From Hexactinellida sp. DTS-2022 (taxonomy: Eukaryota; Porifera; Hexactinellida): DNA of 64,000 nucleotides. Every line of letters starts with the position of its first letter. Positions within the stretch are counted from its first letter, which is position 1. A program made the position numbers and the translations under genes. The notes under the pieces are model-generated. The model searched no databases. It had not been told where the DNA came from and saw nothing but the letters and a program-made list of their open reading frames with translations. The stretch spans positions 496,001-560,000 of the forward strand of contig JAPNXP010000015.1 of NCBI GenBank assembly GCA_028753945.1. The letters run 5' to 3'. Positions 40,501 through 50,042 of this stretch are shown here, piece by piece.

Positions 40501-43011
40501 TTCCTGCTCCACGATGTTGAAGAGGAGGCGGTGTAGGTGCGAGTGTCGCTGCTCTGCGGTCAGGTGTGACACCCTGTCGGTCTGTGTGTACTTTAGCATC
40601 AGCAGGTCGTTCAGTAGCGGGAGGTACTCAATGATGTCGTCATCGCATGCGTCCTGGAACTGAGTCAGGATGGCCTGCTCCCTCTCGTGCAGAGAGTGAC
40701 AAGTCTCGAGCTGCAGGAGTCGCTCTATGAGGACCCTGACTGTGTGGTAGTGACTGCTCATCTCCATTAGGCCGGCGCGGCAGGAGAGAACTCGGAAGGA
40801 GTGGGACCGCGCCAAGCTCTTCATGGACCTGAGGAGGGAGGTTTTCCCTATTCCGGTGTCTCCCGTGATTATCAAGATGTGACTCTCGGGGCTCTCGTCT
40901 AGAGTTATCTGGTTCAACATTCCCAGTAAGATCTCCATCTCCGCTTCCCTTCCCACCAGCTCTCTGCTAGCGTTCTTATCGCCGCTGCTGTGAGCGTCGC
41001 AATGCACGTCATAGTGCTCCAGCTGGGAATTGTCGCGGATCGAGAACATGTATATCGGCTCTGGATTCTCGATTCCCTTGAGAGGGATGGCTGGCATTTC
41101 TGTAAAGTTAGCCTCTGTGACCCCAGAGCGGGATTTGGTGGTGAGGTCACAGGTAATCTTGTCGCGGAAGTTCATCATTAACCTAGCGGCCATGTTGACC
41201 TTAGCTCCTATGACCGTATACTCGTGACGTAGGTTGTGTCCCACCACCCCGCAGAAGGCCTGTCCGGTGCTTATCCCAATCGAAGTGTGGAGTTTCAGGT
41301 GAGAACTGAGGTGCGAAAATATTTTCGCGGAAGCTTGAAGAGCGCGTGTTGAATCGTCTTCATGTTTCGCGTGTGGCAAGCCGAATAAAGCCAGAATTGT
41401 GCATCCTTTGTCGAACATGAATATCTTGTTGACAACTCCGTCAAAAGCATTCATTATCTCCTGCACGTACACAAGAGCCTCTTGGATAAGTTTTATTTTC
41501 TCTTCCGTGAGTTTCTGTATACAAACATCCAAGTTGATGAAGAGTACAGAAATGGTCCGTAGCTCCGACAGCCATTCCAACGACTGTCCGGATTCTATTT
41601 TCGAGCGGACCGCCTTTGGTAGGAACTTCCTGATATTATCCAGCATGCTAGGGGTCAGCTGTTTCGATATGGACAGCTGTTCCTGTAGTATCGTGTTAAG
41701 TGTGGACTTCCGGTTTCTGTAGTGCTTGGCTATTCCCGAGGAGTGGCGGCTGGTGCTCTCGGCGATTGAGCTCAGACGCGAAACGTCGTACGAAATAGTA
41801 TCAGTGCTACTGGCGTAGGCAAGCCTTCTTTGGCTAAGCGACTCTTGCACAGCAGAGACAGGCTTCTCGGCCTCGGTCTCTTTCAGAGTTCGGAACGAAT
41901 TGCTTCTAAACTGAAAGGTTGAGAGTCGTCTGAATCCGTTCTTAATATTCTCAGCAGCAGTCATCGCTTTGACTCGCTTGCGACGAGAATCACAGCTGTT
42001 CGCCTCGTGTCTGGATTTCTTGAGTCGCTTTTGAGTCCTCAGTTTTCTGTCGGTCTCGTTCTTAAGCATGCTCAGGAATATGTTGTGCATGAGGGGAGGG
42101 TTCTCTGATTTCGCTTGCAAATAATTATGCATCCATTGAGGATCGAAAATCAGATGGATAGCAGTAATTCTGTAGAAACTTCCCTCAACTTTAGAAAAGT
42201 CGAAATCTTTGGGAGTGCATATTTCCCAGGCTTCCGGTGATAGAATTACTGACCCAGACGTGGCTGCACTTTGTGCACGGTTAACTGAAGCGACTGCTGC
42301 GCCGCAAACTGCGAATTGTAACAGAGTGTTGCACCCGAATATGTGTGTGCTGTACTCCCCCACACTAATGGCAACTTTAACTCTCAGCACTGAATGCTCG
42401 TCTGCTTGGAAGTTATCATACTTTGTCTGCAGCAAAAGTGCGGTTTTTGTCACCCACATTAACACCTCGTAAGCCTCAGAAACATTGCAAGTCCACATAG
42501 CCAAGATAGCGTCGCCTGCGAATTTCAACACATCTCCGTTCGACTCGATAATGTGTTGCACGAGTTTCCCCAAATAGCGATTAAGAATGCTAGTGAGAGC
42601 GTCTATCCCTCTTTTTCCGGCGGAAATATCCGAACAGTATTTCTCGCAGAGAGCTGTGAACCCGGACACGTCTATGAACATGAAAACCGCGTGGCTTGAA
42701 GAGAGGGTTATCGGGAGTTTGTTGGTGTAGTGCATTTGTGTTAGTTTAATTAGGAGATTGGGGACATGAGTGAGCAGCTGCTGGAGAGTGTTAAAATGTT
42801 GTTGTGTCTTCTCCTCCAGAGAGAGATCCGAGTTACTCGAGAACAAACGAGATTCTGAATTCCTTTGCAAATTAGGTCTTTCGTCCCCAGACTGACCGTG
42901 TACCGGGTGTACTCTCAAAATAGGCGTGTTTGCTAAGAATACGTCATCGTCTTCACATTGTATAAGAGGCAATTTATGCTCCGAAGAATCGTCGACTGAC
43001 AAACTGCTCAT
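37546..43011 (-). CDS. ADCY10: Soluble (bicarbonate-responsive type) adenylyl cyclase, intronless
   Basis: Makes cAMP from ATP; the mammalian relative responds to bicarbonate and calcium in cilia, sperm and mitochondria. The first ATG in frame is at 43011, giving about 1821 residues; the frame stays open eight codons upstream but with GTG. Human ADCY10 is 1610. C1 domain: FMFIDVSGFTAL with metal Asp at about 114 and GDVLKFAGDAILAMW with Asp at about 167. C2: KIFMFDKGCTILALFGLP and FCGVVGHNLRHEYTVIG..VNMAARLMM, nearly identical to human. Next is an AAA/NACHT-like ATPase with Walker A ITGDTGIGKTSLL and Walker B-like CVFVVDDAH, then a long helical TPR-like tail. A linker of about 200 basic residues between C1 and C2 is longer than in human. 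All 5.5 kb are one exon. Confidence 0.95.
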   Translation of the reverse strand: MSSLSVDDSSEHKLPLIQCEDDDVFLANTPILRVHPVHGQSGDERPNLQRNSESRLFSSNSDLSLEEKTQQHFNTLQQLLTHVPNLLIKLTQMHYTNKLPITLSSSHAVFMFIDVSGFTALCEKYCSDISAGKRGIDALTSILNRYLGKLVQHIIESNGDVLKFAGDAILAMWTCNVSEAYEVLMWVTKTALLLQTKYDNFQADEHSVLRVKVAISVGEYSTHIFGCNTLLQFAVCGAAVASVNRAQSAATSGSVILSPEAWEICTPKDFDFSKVEGSFYRITAIHLIFDPQWMHNYLQAKSENPPLMHNIFLSMLKNETDRKLRTQKRLKKSRHEANSCDSRRKRVKAMTAAENIKNGFRRLSTFQFRSNSFRTLKETEAEKPVSAVQESLSQRRLAYASSTDTISYDVSRLSSIAESTSRHSSGIAKHYRNRKSTLNTILQEQLSISKQLTPSMLDNIRKFLPKAVRSKIESGQSLEWLSELRTISVLFINLDVCIQKLTEEKIKLIQEALVYVQEIMNAFDGVVNKIFMFDKGCTILALFGLPHAKHEDDSTRALQASAKIFSHLSSHLKLHTSIGISTGQAFCGVVGHNLRHEYTVIGAKVNMAARLMMNFRDKITCDLTTKSRSGVTEANFTEMPAIPLKGIENPEPIYMFSIRDNSQLEHYDVHCDAHSSGDKNASRELVGREAEMEILLGMLNQITLDESPESHILIITGDTGIGKTSLLRSMKSLARSHSFRVLSCRAGLMEMSSHYHTVRVLIERLLQLETCHSLHEREQAILTQFQDACDDDIIEYLPLLNDLLMLKYTQTDRVSHLTAEQRHSHLHRLLFNIVEQETSNQSCVFVVDDAHYMDKNSWEFLQDLSNHQKVILVIAMKALTSSKYPEHLRTMVKSKNARVCHLTGLDHECILELTKRLLNVATIGDDFAKFLKERLGSHGNPMWCEEALDTMLNLGLFHIEQVSRRKCGSLDAGALHRELHSELKATSMESGAPATRGRRHSRIQFAAHVNTEAINLPLPESLNDLILARLDKLNASSQLVLKCAAIIGTTFSKSILKQITPNNIRDSTLDQAIEKLIQAGMVECAYASAFLSSTTKNLARYRQLCSCIQHLAHVGQKQSRNLHSLHLHDQTHYHIYFKCDMLKFTHNYIQEIVYELWTSSQRRQLHETGAKCLESEAHKCSNCGGGAFLNGIHQFETAIHELRQEDALNTLDEVFVGRGSITNHTHANKRKRSSSVYMRNGRYRATLTPSKNSSTHSLTQSPMSRDPDSPIDLSNCTCSEVLATVYPQLVRHWKAASNFSKMFHYLLEAALASTEVHATLEAQSLLEEAGELIQAGKVVPTLLQRSRFLLIKGQSFYNGRHYTEAQLHFLEGLSILNSPLPSSRVAFFASLLKQCLPQLRAIYTREYALRPEQLSSARELLLTNERLSFLSFLINTYYFTDQRYRMLNTTLTMLNQAQSSRSNNKALLESYRMMLKCCELFRFRRGLAHYQSQTALAITQCETRGNENITELIAYIELVSTLVNEHLYSGDLCAAKNYAKRAIRLSRSIRALDLLLDILPLWCYIQLHSLELGEVQRALEELRECAFDSDDLQQQALYFSYAFDIILETGIVEGLVDVIECESFARTCTSHDVFHFNNEERFFLLSCLALWYARKEIEMDAKIHFAITERILPRKIESFFAAKGLLRFTECALILWSRDRSRERRKTALRALSQLTKACQTYVILKPRLLLLKSYFNVIKSGSKAKCQKLMLEGKREANSLNSNLEILWIQHHMDYWNKRYGPGVVEVFSDTKLWQECRYDRMKLEIYSLQRERKRRKVNS

Positions 43012-43804
43012 GACAGAGAGTTTCTGAAATGACACGCGACTTCAATTTATAGTCAAAGGGGTTCAGTTGTTCTATATCAGTTTTGTTTATGGATGTACTC
43101 TAACAAAGCCTTAGTTTGCCCTGATTCAAGCGAGGTATGAGACTAATAGGAAACGTACAACTGGTGGCATTAGTCAGTTTGTGCGTATTTATATGCAAAA
43201 TATTTAACAGAGCCTATAAATAGAATTGTGTCGGCCTATCAAAGGACAGATTGGGCCGAGGAAACTGATTGGCTTAATTACGAATCCCATGTGACTAATG
43301 GCGAGATTAAAATCAATGCTCATTGTTACAATGTGTAGCGTCCAAATAGAATAAAATTAGATCGAAAAATGCATTTGGAGTTAACTCAGATAATTAATTA
43401 GAAATAAATTCAAGATTGTTTTGGATATGCGAGATTTATTCAAGTTCGAACAAAGAGTATTCGGTTTTGATTTAATCAGAATAATTTAAATTTAATTATT
43501 AAAATGCGTTAATAATCAATATTTTCCCAATGGAATAATAATAATTTTCGAGTCGTATTAAATGATAGAAAAACCCTCAGTGACTAATAATTCAGAATTT
43601 TGATAAATAAACCCATAAATGTGTCAAGGACATAAATTTTTCGCATTTTACCATATGGTGAACAACAAATTTAATCTAGTCATCACTGAGAAAATGTGCG
43701 AAATGTATAGATGGTGGAGTCATTATTGGTAGCAAATTTAAATTTAGTGCAAACAAGTTGGACTTTAATATCTTAAAATAGAAGGGAGATAAGGGGAATA
43801 ATAG
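43012..43804. other. AT-rich spacer upstream of the adenylyl cyclase
   Basis: Probably promoter and 5' UTR of the cyclase and 3' UTR of the FFAT-motif gene. No repeat or frame recognised. Confidence 0.5.
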
Positions 43805-44847
43805 CTATTTAGGATAGATAGATGTGAAATCTCGCTGCCTAATAAAGGAAGGAAGCCAGTTAGCCTGGGATCGAGGCAGCAGGTTGATATTATCAACAAA
43901 TTCCTTGCAGCTTATCTCTAATAGCTTTGTGCTCTCTGGAGTACTCTGATGCTGACAAATAGAACAATTGTGCGGTGATAATATTAACATTATACTGCAT
44001 GTTTAACAGTTTGTATTGTATATCTTCCTACTATGTGTAAGCTAAACTAGATAGCTGTCTGTTCGTTCGTTTGTCTGTCTGTTAATCTACTTACGAATTT
44101 GTTCGTCCAGAATTAATATAAAGTAGATAGAAATGTGGCATCTGCTAAACCAATTCGATTTCAAATGATTGCCTTATATAACAGGAATTAGTAATCTCTA
44201 ATAGCTGCCTCAATTGCAATATTGCTCTATTTACAAGTATAAGTAATAACAACAATAACAACAACAACAACAATATAAACATACAGTTCAGAGCTTACCT
44301 CGACTGGTGCAAATGTGAACTCCTTGGTAGCAGAGTCTGGGTTTGGACTTAAGAAAGTTAGAATATTTGTAGTCCCCCCGTTAAAACATGGAATAGCAGT
44401 CTCCTCAGTGAGAACATCCTCTGTCTCCATTAACGGAGAGGCGGCGGCCCGAGGAACAGCTGTTATAGTTTCAGTTTCAGAAGCACTTTCTGCGCTGTCG
44501 AGAGAGCTGAAGTCTTCTCTTGTCGGACAGGGTGTTTCCAGCACGAATTTGGTTGGAATAATAAATTGGTTAGCTAGTGGTGACTCAAGTATAACAGGGA
44601 AAATAGGGGAATCGATTGGCTGAAGGGTGGGTGTCATATTTGTGGACACAAGAGGGGTGGAAATACGAGGTTCAGACGGAGACTCCGTCCGTGGGTGTCC
44701 ATGGTTCCCCAGACTCTCTGGGGCGTCAAAGAACTCGTCCTCACTGCTCCCGCCCGGCGAGGTGACCACCGAGTAGAAACTAGATCCGGTGTTGGGGCGA
44801 GTCAGCTCTGAAGCTTCAACTGGCATCGGAACAAGTCCGTGGTCCAT
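43805..44847 (-). CDS. Ser/Pro-rich protein with a canonical FFAT motif; 3' end uncertain
   Basis: Exon 1 (44847-44299, 183 codons) begins MDHGLVPMPVEASELTRP and ends with donor GTAAGC in phase 0. It contains SSEDEFFDAPES: the FFAT consensus EFFDAxE with an acidic/Ser lead, which in known proteins binds the MSP domain of ER-resident VAP proteins. The remainder is Ser/Thr/Pro-rich without a fold. A downstream exon 43951-43805 (acceptor TTTGTCAG, 48 codons, ending QRDFTSIYPK) fits the phase and gives a 231-residue product. However, the YPP-gene exon at 36898 is also phase 0, so exon 1 could instead splice over the intronless cyclase to that gene. The evidence does not decide. FFAT proteins typically act at ER contact sites in lipid transfer or tethering. 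Confidence 0.55.
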
Positions 44848-45745
44848 TCGTTAGTTGTATCAAATATCTGGCTGTGTGTAATGCCACAAATGGAGTTGAA
44901 ATAAATATAAAATGACTATCAATTGAAGAGTTCAGATAGTGTAGCAAATAATATTGTGAGAGAATTGTGCTATCTAATCAAAGATTGTAATCTGTAAATT
45001 ATCTAAAAGGAGGCATCACTAATAAGGGAAGACTGACAATCCAATTTGATTGAAACATTAGTGAACCAAAGGCATGCGCCGAGAAACATTAATAGAGAGA
45101 GTACGCTATAACATATATAGCACTTAGTAGCAGGTATGGGAGTCCAGTTGTCCAGACGGATTAGCATAGAACGAGACTGTTCTCTTAAAACACAGATTAC
45201 AGGATAGCAAATCTCAGTTCGCATAACTTATTGTATAAATATATAAGTATTCTTTAGGTTTATAAGGAGTAATGACAGTAACAAAACGAGATTAGCTCCT
45301 AAATAGTTCGAAGCAGACACTGAACAATAGCGAAACCAACTTACTTGTTAAGTGTTCTGTTAGTGTATTAGAAAGGACATTGTTAACAACATGTTGATCC
45401 CATAAGAGAATCAATTAAGCCATCGAAAGAACCAATATTCGATAAAGAAGAGTCGAGTCACAACTTGACAATACATTTCTTCCATTCAAACAGATTTACA
45501 CAACAATTACCTTACAACTTACCAATTAATGCAAATCAATTGATTGATCAAATTAACTCAATTAATTATATTGTTATTTGTAATAAAACAGAGTATAATG
45601 GAGTTCTGTAAATTTAATTAATGTTTGTTTGTTTCGCGTTTGTTCAGCCCTACTTAGTAGCTAAGTGGAACAATGCGATTACCAGTGTATTGAATGTCGC
45701 TATAAACTCCATTAAATTAAAAGAATGCCACTGAAAGTATCATTA
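44848..45745. other. AT-rich intergenic spacer, 900 bp
   Basis: Upstream of the FFAT-motif gene, downstream of the small membrane protein. A 73-codon frame at 45003-45224 looks fortuitous. No repeat recognised. Confidence 0.45.
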
Positions 45746-46246
45746 TTATTTCCTCAATTTAGCCTCAAGAGATTCCAATTTAGACTCGATCCTTTTCTGG
45801 TTTTCTAACACCTCTAAAATTCGCTCTCTCTCCTCCTTAAAAGCGGACACATCTTCCTCCAACTTTACCACTTTCTTGCGTAACAATAAACTGCTCACAG
45901 TTGACACCAAATAAGGATCGTCAGCTGCCTTTCGATACTCTTCTGTCACGACAAGTTTCCCTTTTTCGTTATACTCGAACATCCCCTGTTCTGTCATAGT
46001 TTCTATTCTGTACCTCTCTGCCTGTCTAAGCCAATACCACCAGGCCGAGGCAGTCGTAACCAGCACCATGAAGTACAGGAGTTTGTCGCTTCGTGTCTGT
46101 ATAATCGGAGACTTTGTGCCTAACACTATTTCTACCATGCGACGGATAACAGCTGATTGCTTCTTGTCTGGGTTAATGAATTCTAATTCCGGAGCACGCG
46201 GGGTGATACCATTGTTAGTTCGAATATGTTTCTTCTTAAAACTCAT
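45746..46246 (-). CDS. Small single-pass membrane coiled-coil protein, family not recognised
   Basis: 166 residues, one exon, ATG at 46246 (MSFKKKHIRTNNG). A short basic N-terminus is followed by one hydrophobic, aromatic segment LLYFMVLVTTASAWWYWLR (about 56-74), then a charged domain and a C-terminal coiled coil (about 120-166, KVVKLEEDVSAFKEERERIL). There is no signal peptide; basic residues lie on both sides of the membrane segment. This layout (tiny N-terminal side, coiled coil after the membrane span) is common in small mitochondrial or ER proteins, but I cannot assign a family. Confidence 0.65.
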   Translation of the reverse strand: MSFKKKHIRTNNGITPRAPELEFINPDKKQSAVIRRMVEIVLGTKSPIIQTRSDKLLYFMVLVTTASAWWYWLRQAERYRIETMTEQGMFEYNEKGKLVVTEEYRKAADDPYLVSTVSSLLLRKKVVKLEEDVSAFKEERERILEVLENQKRIESKLESLEAKLRK

Positions 46247-46398
46247 TATCTATTTGTGATCATTGATTTGAGGTAAATAGTTTGTTAGTTATAAGAGTTA
46301 AAGAAGTGATCTAATTAATGTATAAAATGCATTCGATATTTTCAACTAAAACCTTACTTACTTGCCTGTGCCTGCAACTAACTAATAGGCTATATAGC

Positions 46399-49300
46399 TC
46401 ATAGGGTGGGGGCCTTAAAGAACTCTATCAAACACAAACTGAACCTCATTAGCTCCGAGGCCTCTGACCAGCTGTTCTCCTGTGCGGTTACCAAAAGCTG
46501 CGTTTTAGTACTAAGCGTGTCTCCGTGAATAATCAGCTGTTTGCTATGCACGCGCAGAAACACACTCATTAGGGACTGCACTAGTTCGTAGTTGTGGCGA
46601 TGTTCTAGGGAGTTCTGTAGGAAATCTAAAAACGCTTCCAACTCCTCGACCCCCCCGCCCATCGCCGGGCCCAACAAACGGATTTCCCCGTCGATGCCCG
46701 CGGGCCCCATTCCCCTCAGGAGCTCCGTTAGACCCGAGTGGTCCCCGGAACGCAGCCGCTGCTGAAAGGGACTCTTCTCCGGGGTGTGTCGGGTCGCAAC
46801 GCGGGACTTTGAGGTGGCAGAGGTGGCAGAGGTGTCAGGGCGGGAGAATGTGAATGAGGTCATGTCGGGCTGAGTGGGTAGAAAGAAAGGCGCCTGTTTG
46901 GGTTTGGAGACAGGTTGAGTCGGTTTGTTCCTCTCCTTGAGAATATCCAGTCTGGAGAGGGAGAGCCACTGGCTGCTGGAGACACCCGAGAGACTCAGGA
47001 GAGACGCATCTGGAGAGATGGAATGTGTGTCAATTATCTCACGAAACTATGAGACTAATGGGTATAATATTTATTATCACCTTGCAAGTAATATTAATAT
47101 TTGCTGTTGTTAAGTCAATAAAACTAACTAAGAACAAGGCAGATAATCTAATCAATAAAGCGAGCTATCATATCAATTGACTCAATACTAACCCACCTAG
47201 TACAGCGGGACTTGTGTACTCTCCATAGTCCATTTCTTCCATTGAAAGCAGCCTGGCTTCATCCAGCTGTTCGGACTCTGCGGGACAACCGCTCCCCTCC
47301 TCAGGAATGCTCCTCGGCAGCTGGATGTCCGGAACGGGCGCCAGTTCGTCCACGGCCCTGAGAGAGACCCGTCCGTAGAGAGTCCGGTTGCTCCAGAGGA
47401 ACACGCCGGGGCTGTCCGCGTGCGCGGTCGCCAGCGCCTCTCCCGTCGGGGAGATGGCGAGTGACGTCACGGGAGAGGAGACGCGGAAACAGTCGATGAG
47501 GCGGCCCGTGGGGATGTCCCAGGTGCGAATAGTCGCGTCTGAGAGGCTAGCGATCAGCCAGCGAGCGTCCGGCGAGAATACGATATCCGTGGTCTGGCTG
47601 TGAGTCTGGAATGTTCTCACCACTGCGTGGCTGTCCGCATCCACAATCTGAATTGAGAAATCGTCCAAAACAACAGCCATCAGCCCCGAGTTCCTGAACA
47701 CGCAAACAATAAAACTGGCACAAATAACCATGGATACTCACCTGTCCGACACCAGGCGCGATACAGTCATTCTGAACGGGAGCTGCCACACCAGTTTCCT
47801 CGCCGAGAAATTCCAGAATCTAAGAACCCCGTCTGCGCCCAAGGAGAACAGGACACTGCAAGTGGCGTTGATAGCCAGCCCCCTAACCGGTCCCCTGTGT
47901 GCCCCCTCCCCCTCTGTCTCGTAGCCCCCCCTCTGCTCTCCCGACTGGATATTGAAGAGTTCCACGCGTCCCTCGGAGTCCCCCACCGCCACGAAGTTCC
48001 CGCAGGGGCTCGAACAGACGCAGGTGGGCGTACCCCCGCCCGGGGGCCTCAGGCGGTGCTGCCCGACGCTCCGCTTGAAGAGGTGCCAGCTCTGCACCCA
48101 GGGGAGGTTCGCGTGCACGCTGGCAACAGAGTCCCACTCGTTAGCCTGCGAGAGCTCAACCGAGAAGTCGGATATGGGCGGAAGTCGCATGCTCTCTACG
48201 CTGACGCCGCGCCGACGGCTCTGGGAGAGGGTGTGGCCCTGGGACAGCTCCAGAGAGACCCCCCGGACCAGCGAGAATATCCGGAAGGTCCCGTCCCGCG
48301 AGGCGGACAGCAGCGCCAGACCTCCGGGCGAGAAGAACCGGATTCGGGAGGGAGGGGCCGCGTGTCCGGTACGGGACCGCAGCAGTCTGGGGAGACCCTC
48401 CGCCTCGTCGAACACCCACATCTACAGACGGCACTATAAACTTCATATCTCATACCGGGTAATACACACATAGGGTTCCCCCCCCCTAGAAAAACCACTT
48501 ACACAACGAAGTTTTAATTTATGTCCCCTCTTAAGATTTTACATATCCCAGATTGCCCCCTTGCATACAAATCCCGTATGGAACACTGATGACACATACC
48601 TTTATGGAGTTATCGTTGCTCGCAGAGACAGCGACCTCCTGAGTGCCTATAAAGGAGAGGGAGGTGACGGTCCCCAGATGTGCGTCGCTGACGACCCCCC
48701 TGAGGCGCTCCCTCTCCAGGTCCCAGACGGACAGATGTCCCTCGGAGCTCCCGGAGACCAGCAGCGGCTCTCCGTCCCGCCGGAAGCTGAGACAGCTGAC
48801 GGGGGAGTCCTGCGAAAAGCGCAGAACCGACCGGTCGAACTTGATGTCGTGCAGGTGTATGGATCCGTCCATTAGGCCTATGGCTATGACGTCAGTGGAG
48901 GGGGACTGCTCCAGAGAGAGCACTGGGGACCCCCACCCTCCGAACTCGTATACGAGGATATTCTTTCTGATGTTCCACAGCTGGAGAGATCCCTGGTGAC
49001 TCCCAAACAACACCTAAGGATATCATATATCATATAGTATATGCCGGTTATAAGAACATCGTCGGAAACTGCATGTATAATGTTCTTATATCCGGCATCT
49101 ACTGTATAACAATAACAATGGATTTGAGGTATCATATAACTAATGGGTTACCTTGTTGACGTAAGTAACGGGATGGACTATGGATGTTGTCTTGAACACA
49201 GAGGCATCAAACTCGATGTGCAGATACTCCTCCCCCCAGTTGTCGCCCTCCCCACACTCCCACACCCTCACGGACCCGCCCCCCTCCACGGAGAGCATCC

Positions 49301-49619
49301 GGTCCCCACAACCCAGGAGCAAGCTCGCAGGATGCTCCGTCTCGTGCGTGCACACTATCCGTCCGTTCTTCCAAACGCGGATTGTAACACCCTGCGCTAC
49401 GTACAGTCTCCCGTTGTGGAACAGGATCCTCTGAATGCAGTCGGCCCCCGCGGGCCCGTACCCCACGTACAGCAGCCGCAGGGACTCCAGCGAGTACAGA
49501 TGGAAAGAGTCGTCAACTGCGGTGGCGAGCAGGTGCTGCTTTCCGCGAGATAGGAGAGAGAAGGGAACCTCCTGGCTGTATAGGCCGATAGCGTGATATG
49601 CCGAGAATAACTGACTCAT
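46399..49619 (-). CDS. WDR36: UTP21/WDR36, WD-repeat subunit of the small-subunit processome
   Basis: Nucleolar U3 snoRNP (UTP-B) component for 18S rRNA maturation. Five exons: 49619-49152, 49013-48600, 48421-47742, 47693-47197, 47009-46399, with phases 0,0,2,1, giving 889 residues (human WDR36 about 950). Many WD40 blades are visible: SGSSEGHLSVWDLE, SASNDNSIKMW, SASRDGTFRIFS, VAVGDSEGRVELFN, SLGADGVLRFWN, ASLSDATIRTWDIPTGR. After these comes MEEMDYGEYTSPAVLG, then the C-terminal Utp21 domain with FLDFLQNSLEHRHNYELVQSLM. The start ATG at 49619 is chosen over the open upstream frame because MSQLFSAYHAIGLYS matches the family start. It lies about 420 bp from the divergent sulfotransferase gene. 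Confidence 0.94.
49036..49104. mobile_element. TA-flanked MITE, CAGTAGATGCCGG family, 69 bp
   Basis: AGTATATGCCGGTTATAAGA and inverted CCGGCATCTACTG; the centre ACATCGTCGGAAACTGCATG is shared with 5254-5321. In intron 1 of UTP21. Confidence 0.85.
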
Positions 49620-49707
49620 TACCTGACAACTATAACAGGTCTTATTCAATTGCAAACTAAGTTTATTCAATAGCAAAACTATATTATTTCCCACAAATTA
49701 AAGTATA

Positions 49708-49905
49708 CAGTAGAACTCGGTTATAACGGGTTAGTACGTAATTCGGCTTAGTATACTAATTTCTTTAATTAATAATTATTCCGCAGAAATATCTAGTATG
49801 TAAATAATTTAATATTTCTATCTAGAGTAAAAATATATAGACTCGAATAATATACGTACTTATTTCTAATCCCTATAGGGGATACGTTATAACCGAGTTC
49901 TACTG
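49708..49905. mobile_element. TA-flanked MITE, CAGTAGAACTCGGTTATAACG family, 198 bp
   Basis: Inverted ends of 20 bp, CAGTAGAACTCGGTTATAAC and GTTATAACCGAGTTCTACTG, with TA on both sides. It lies in the divergent spacer between UTP21 and the sulfotransferase. Confidence 0.92.
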
Positions 49906-50042
49906 TATATTAATTATACAACAATTAAGTTTTATATTTTCAGAAACCTTTGTCTGAAATAGTATCCGTACTAGCAAGCAAACTCTAATAGCTTCAGTCT
50001 GTAGTTAATTAGCAAGTCTACAAATTGCAGCTACTATCAGCA

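Noticed and set aside
45003-45224. 73-codon minus-strand frame with a hydrophobic stretch
   Set aside because: AT-rich spacer, no homology or splice support; kept as fortuitous.
47897-48473. Long plus-strand frames over UTP21 exon 3
   Set aside because: Antisense shadows of the WD-repeat coding exon.
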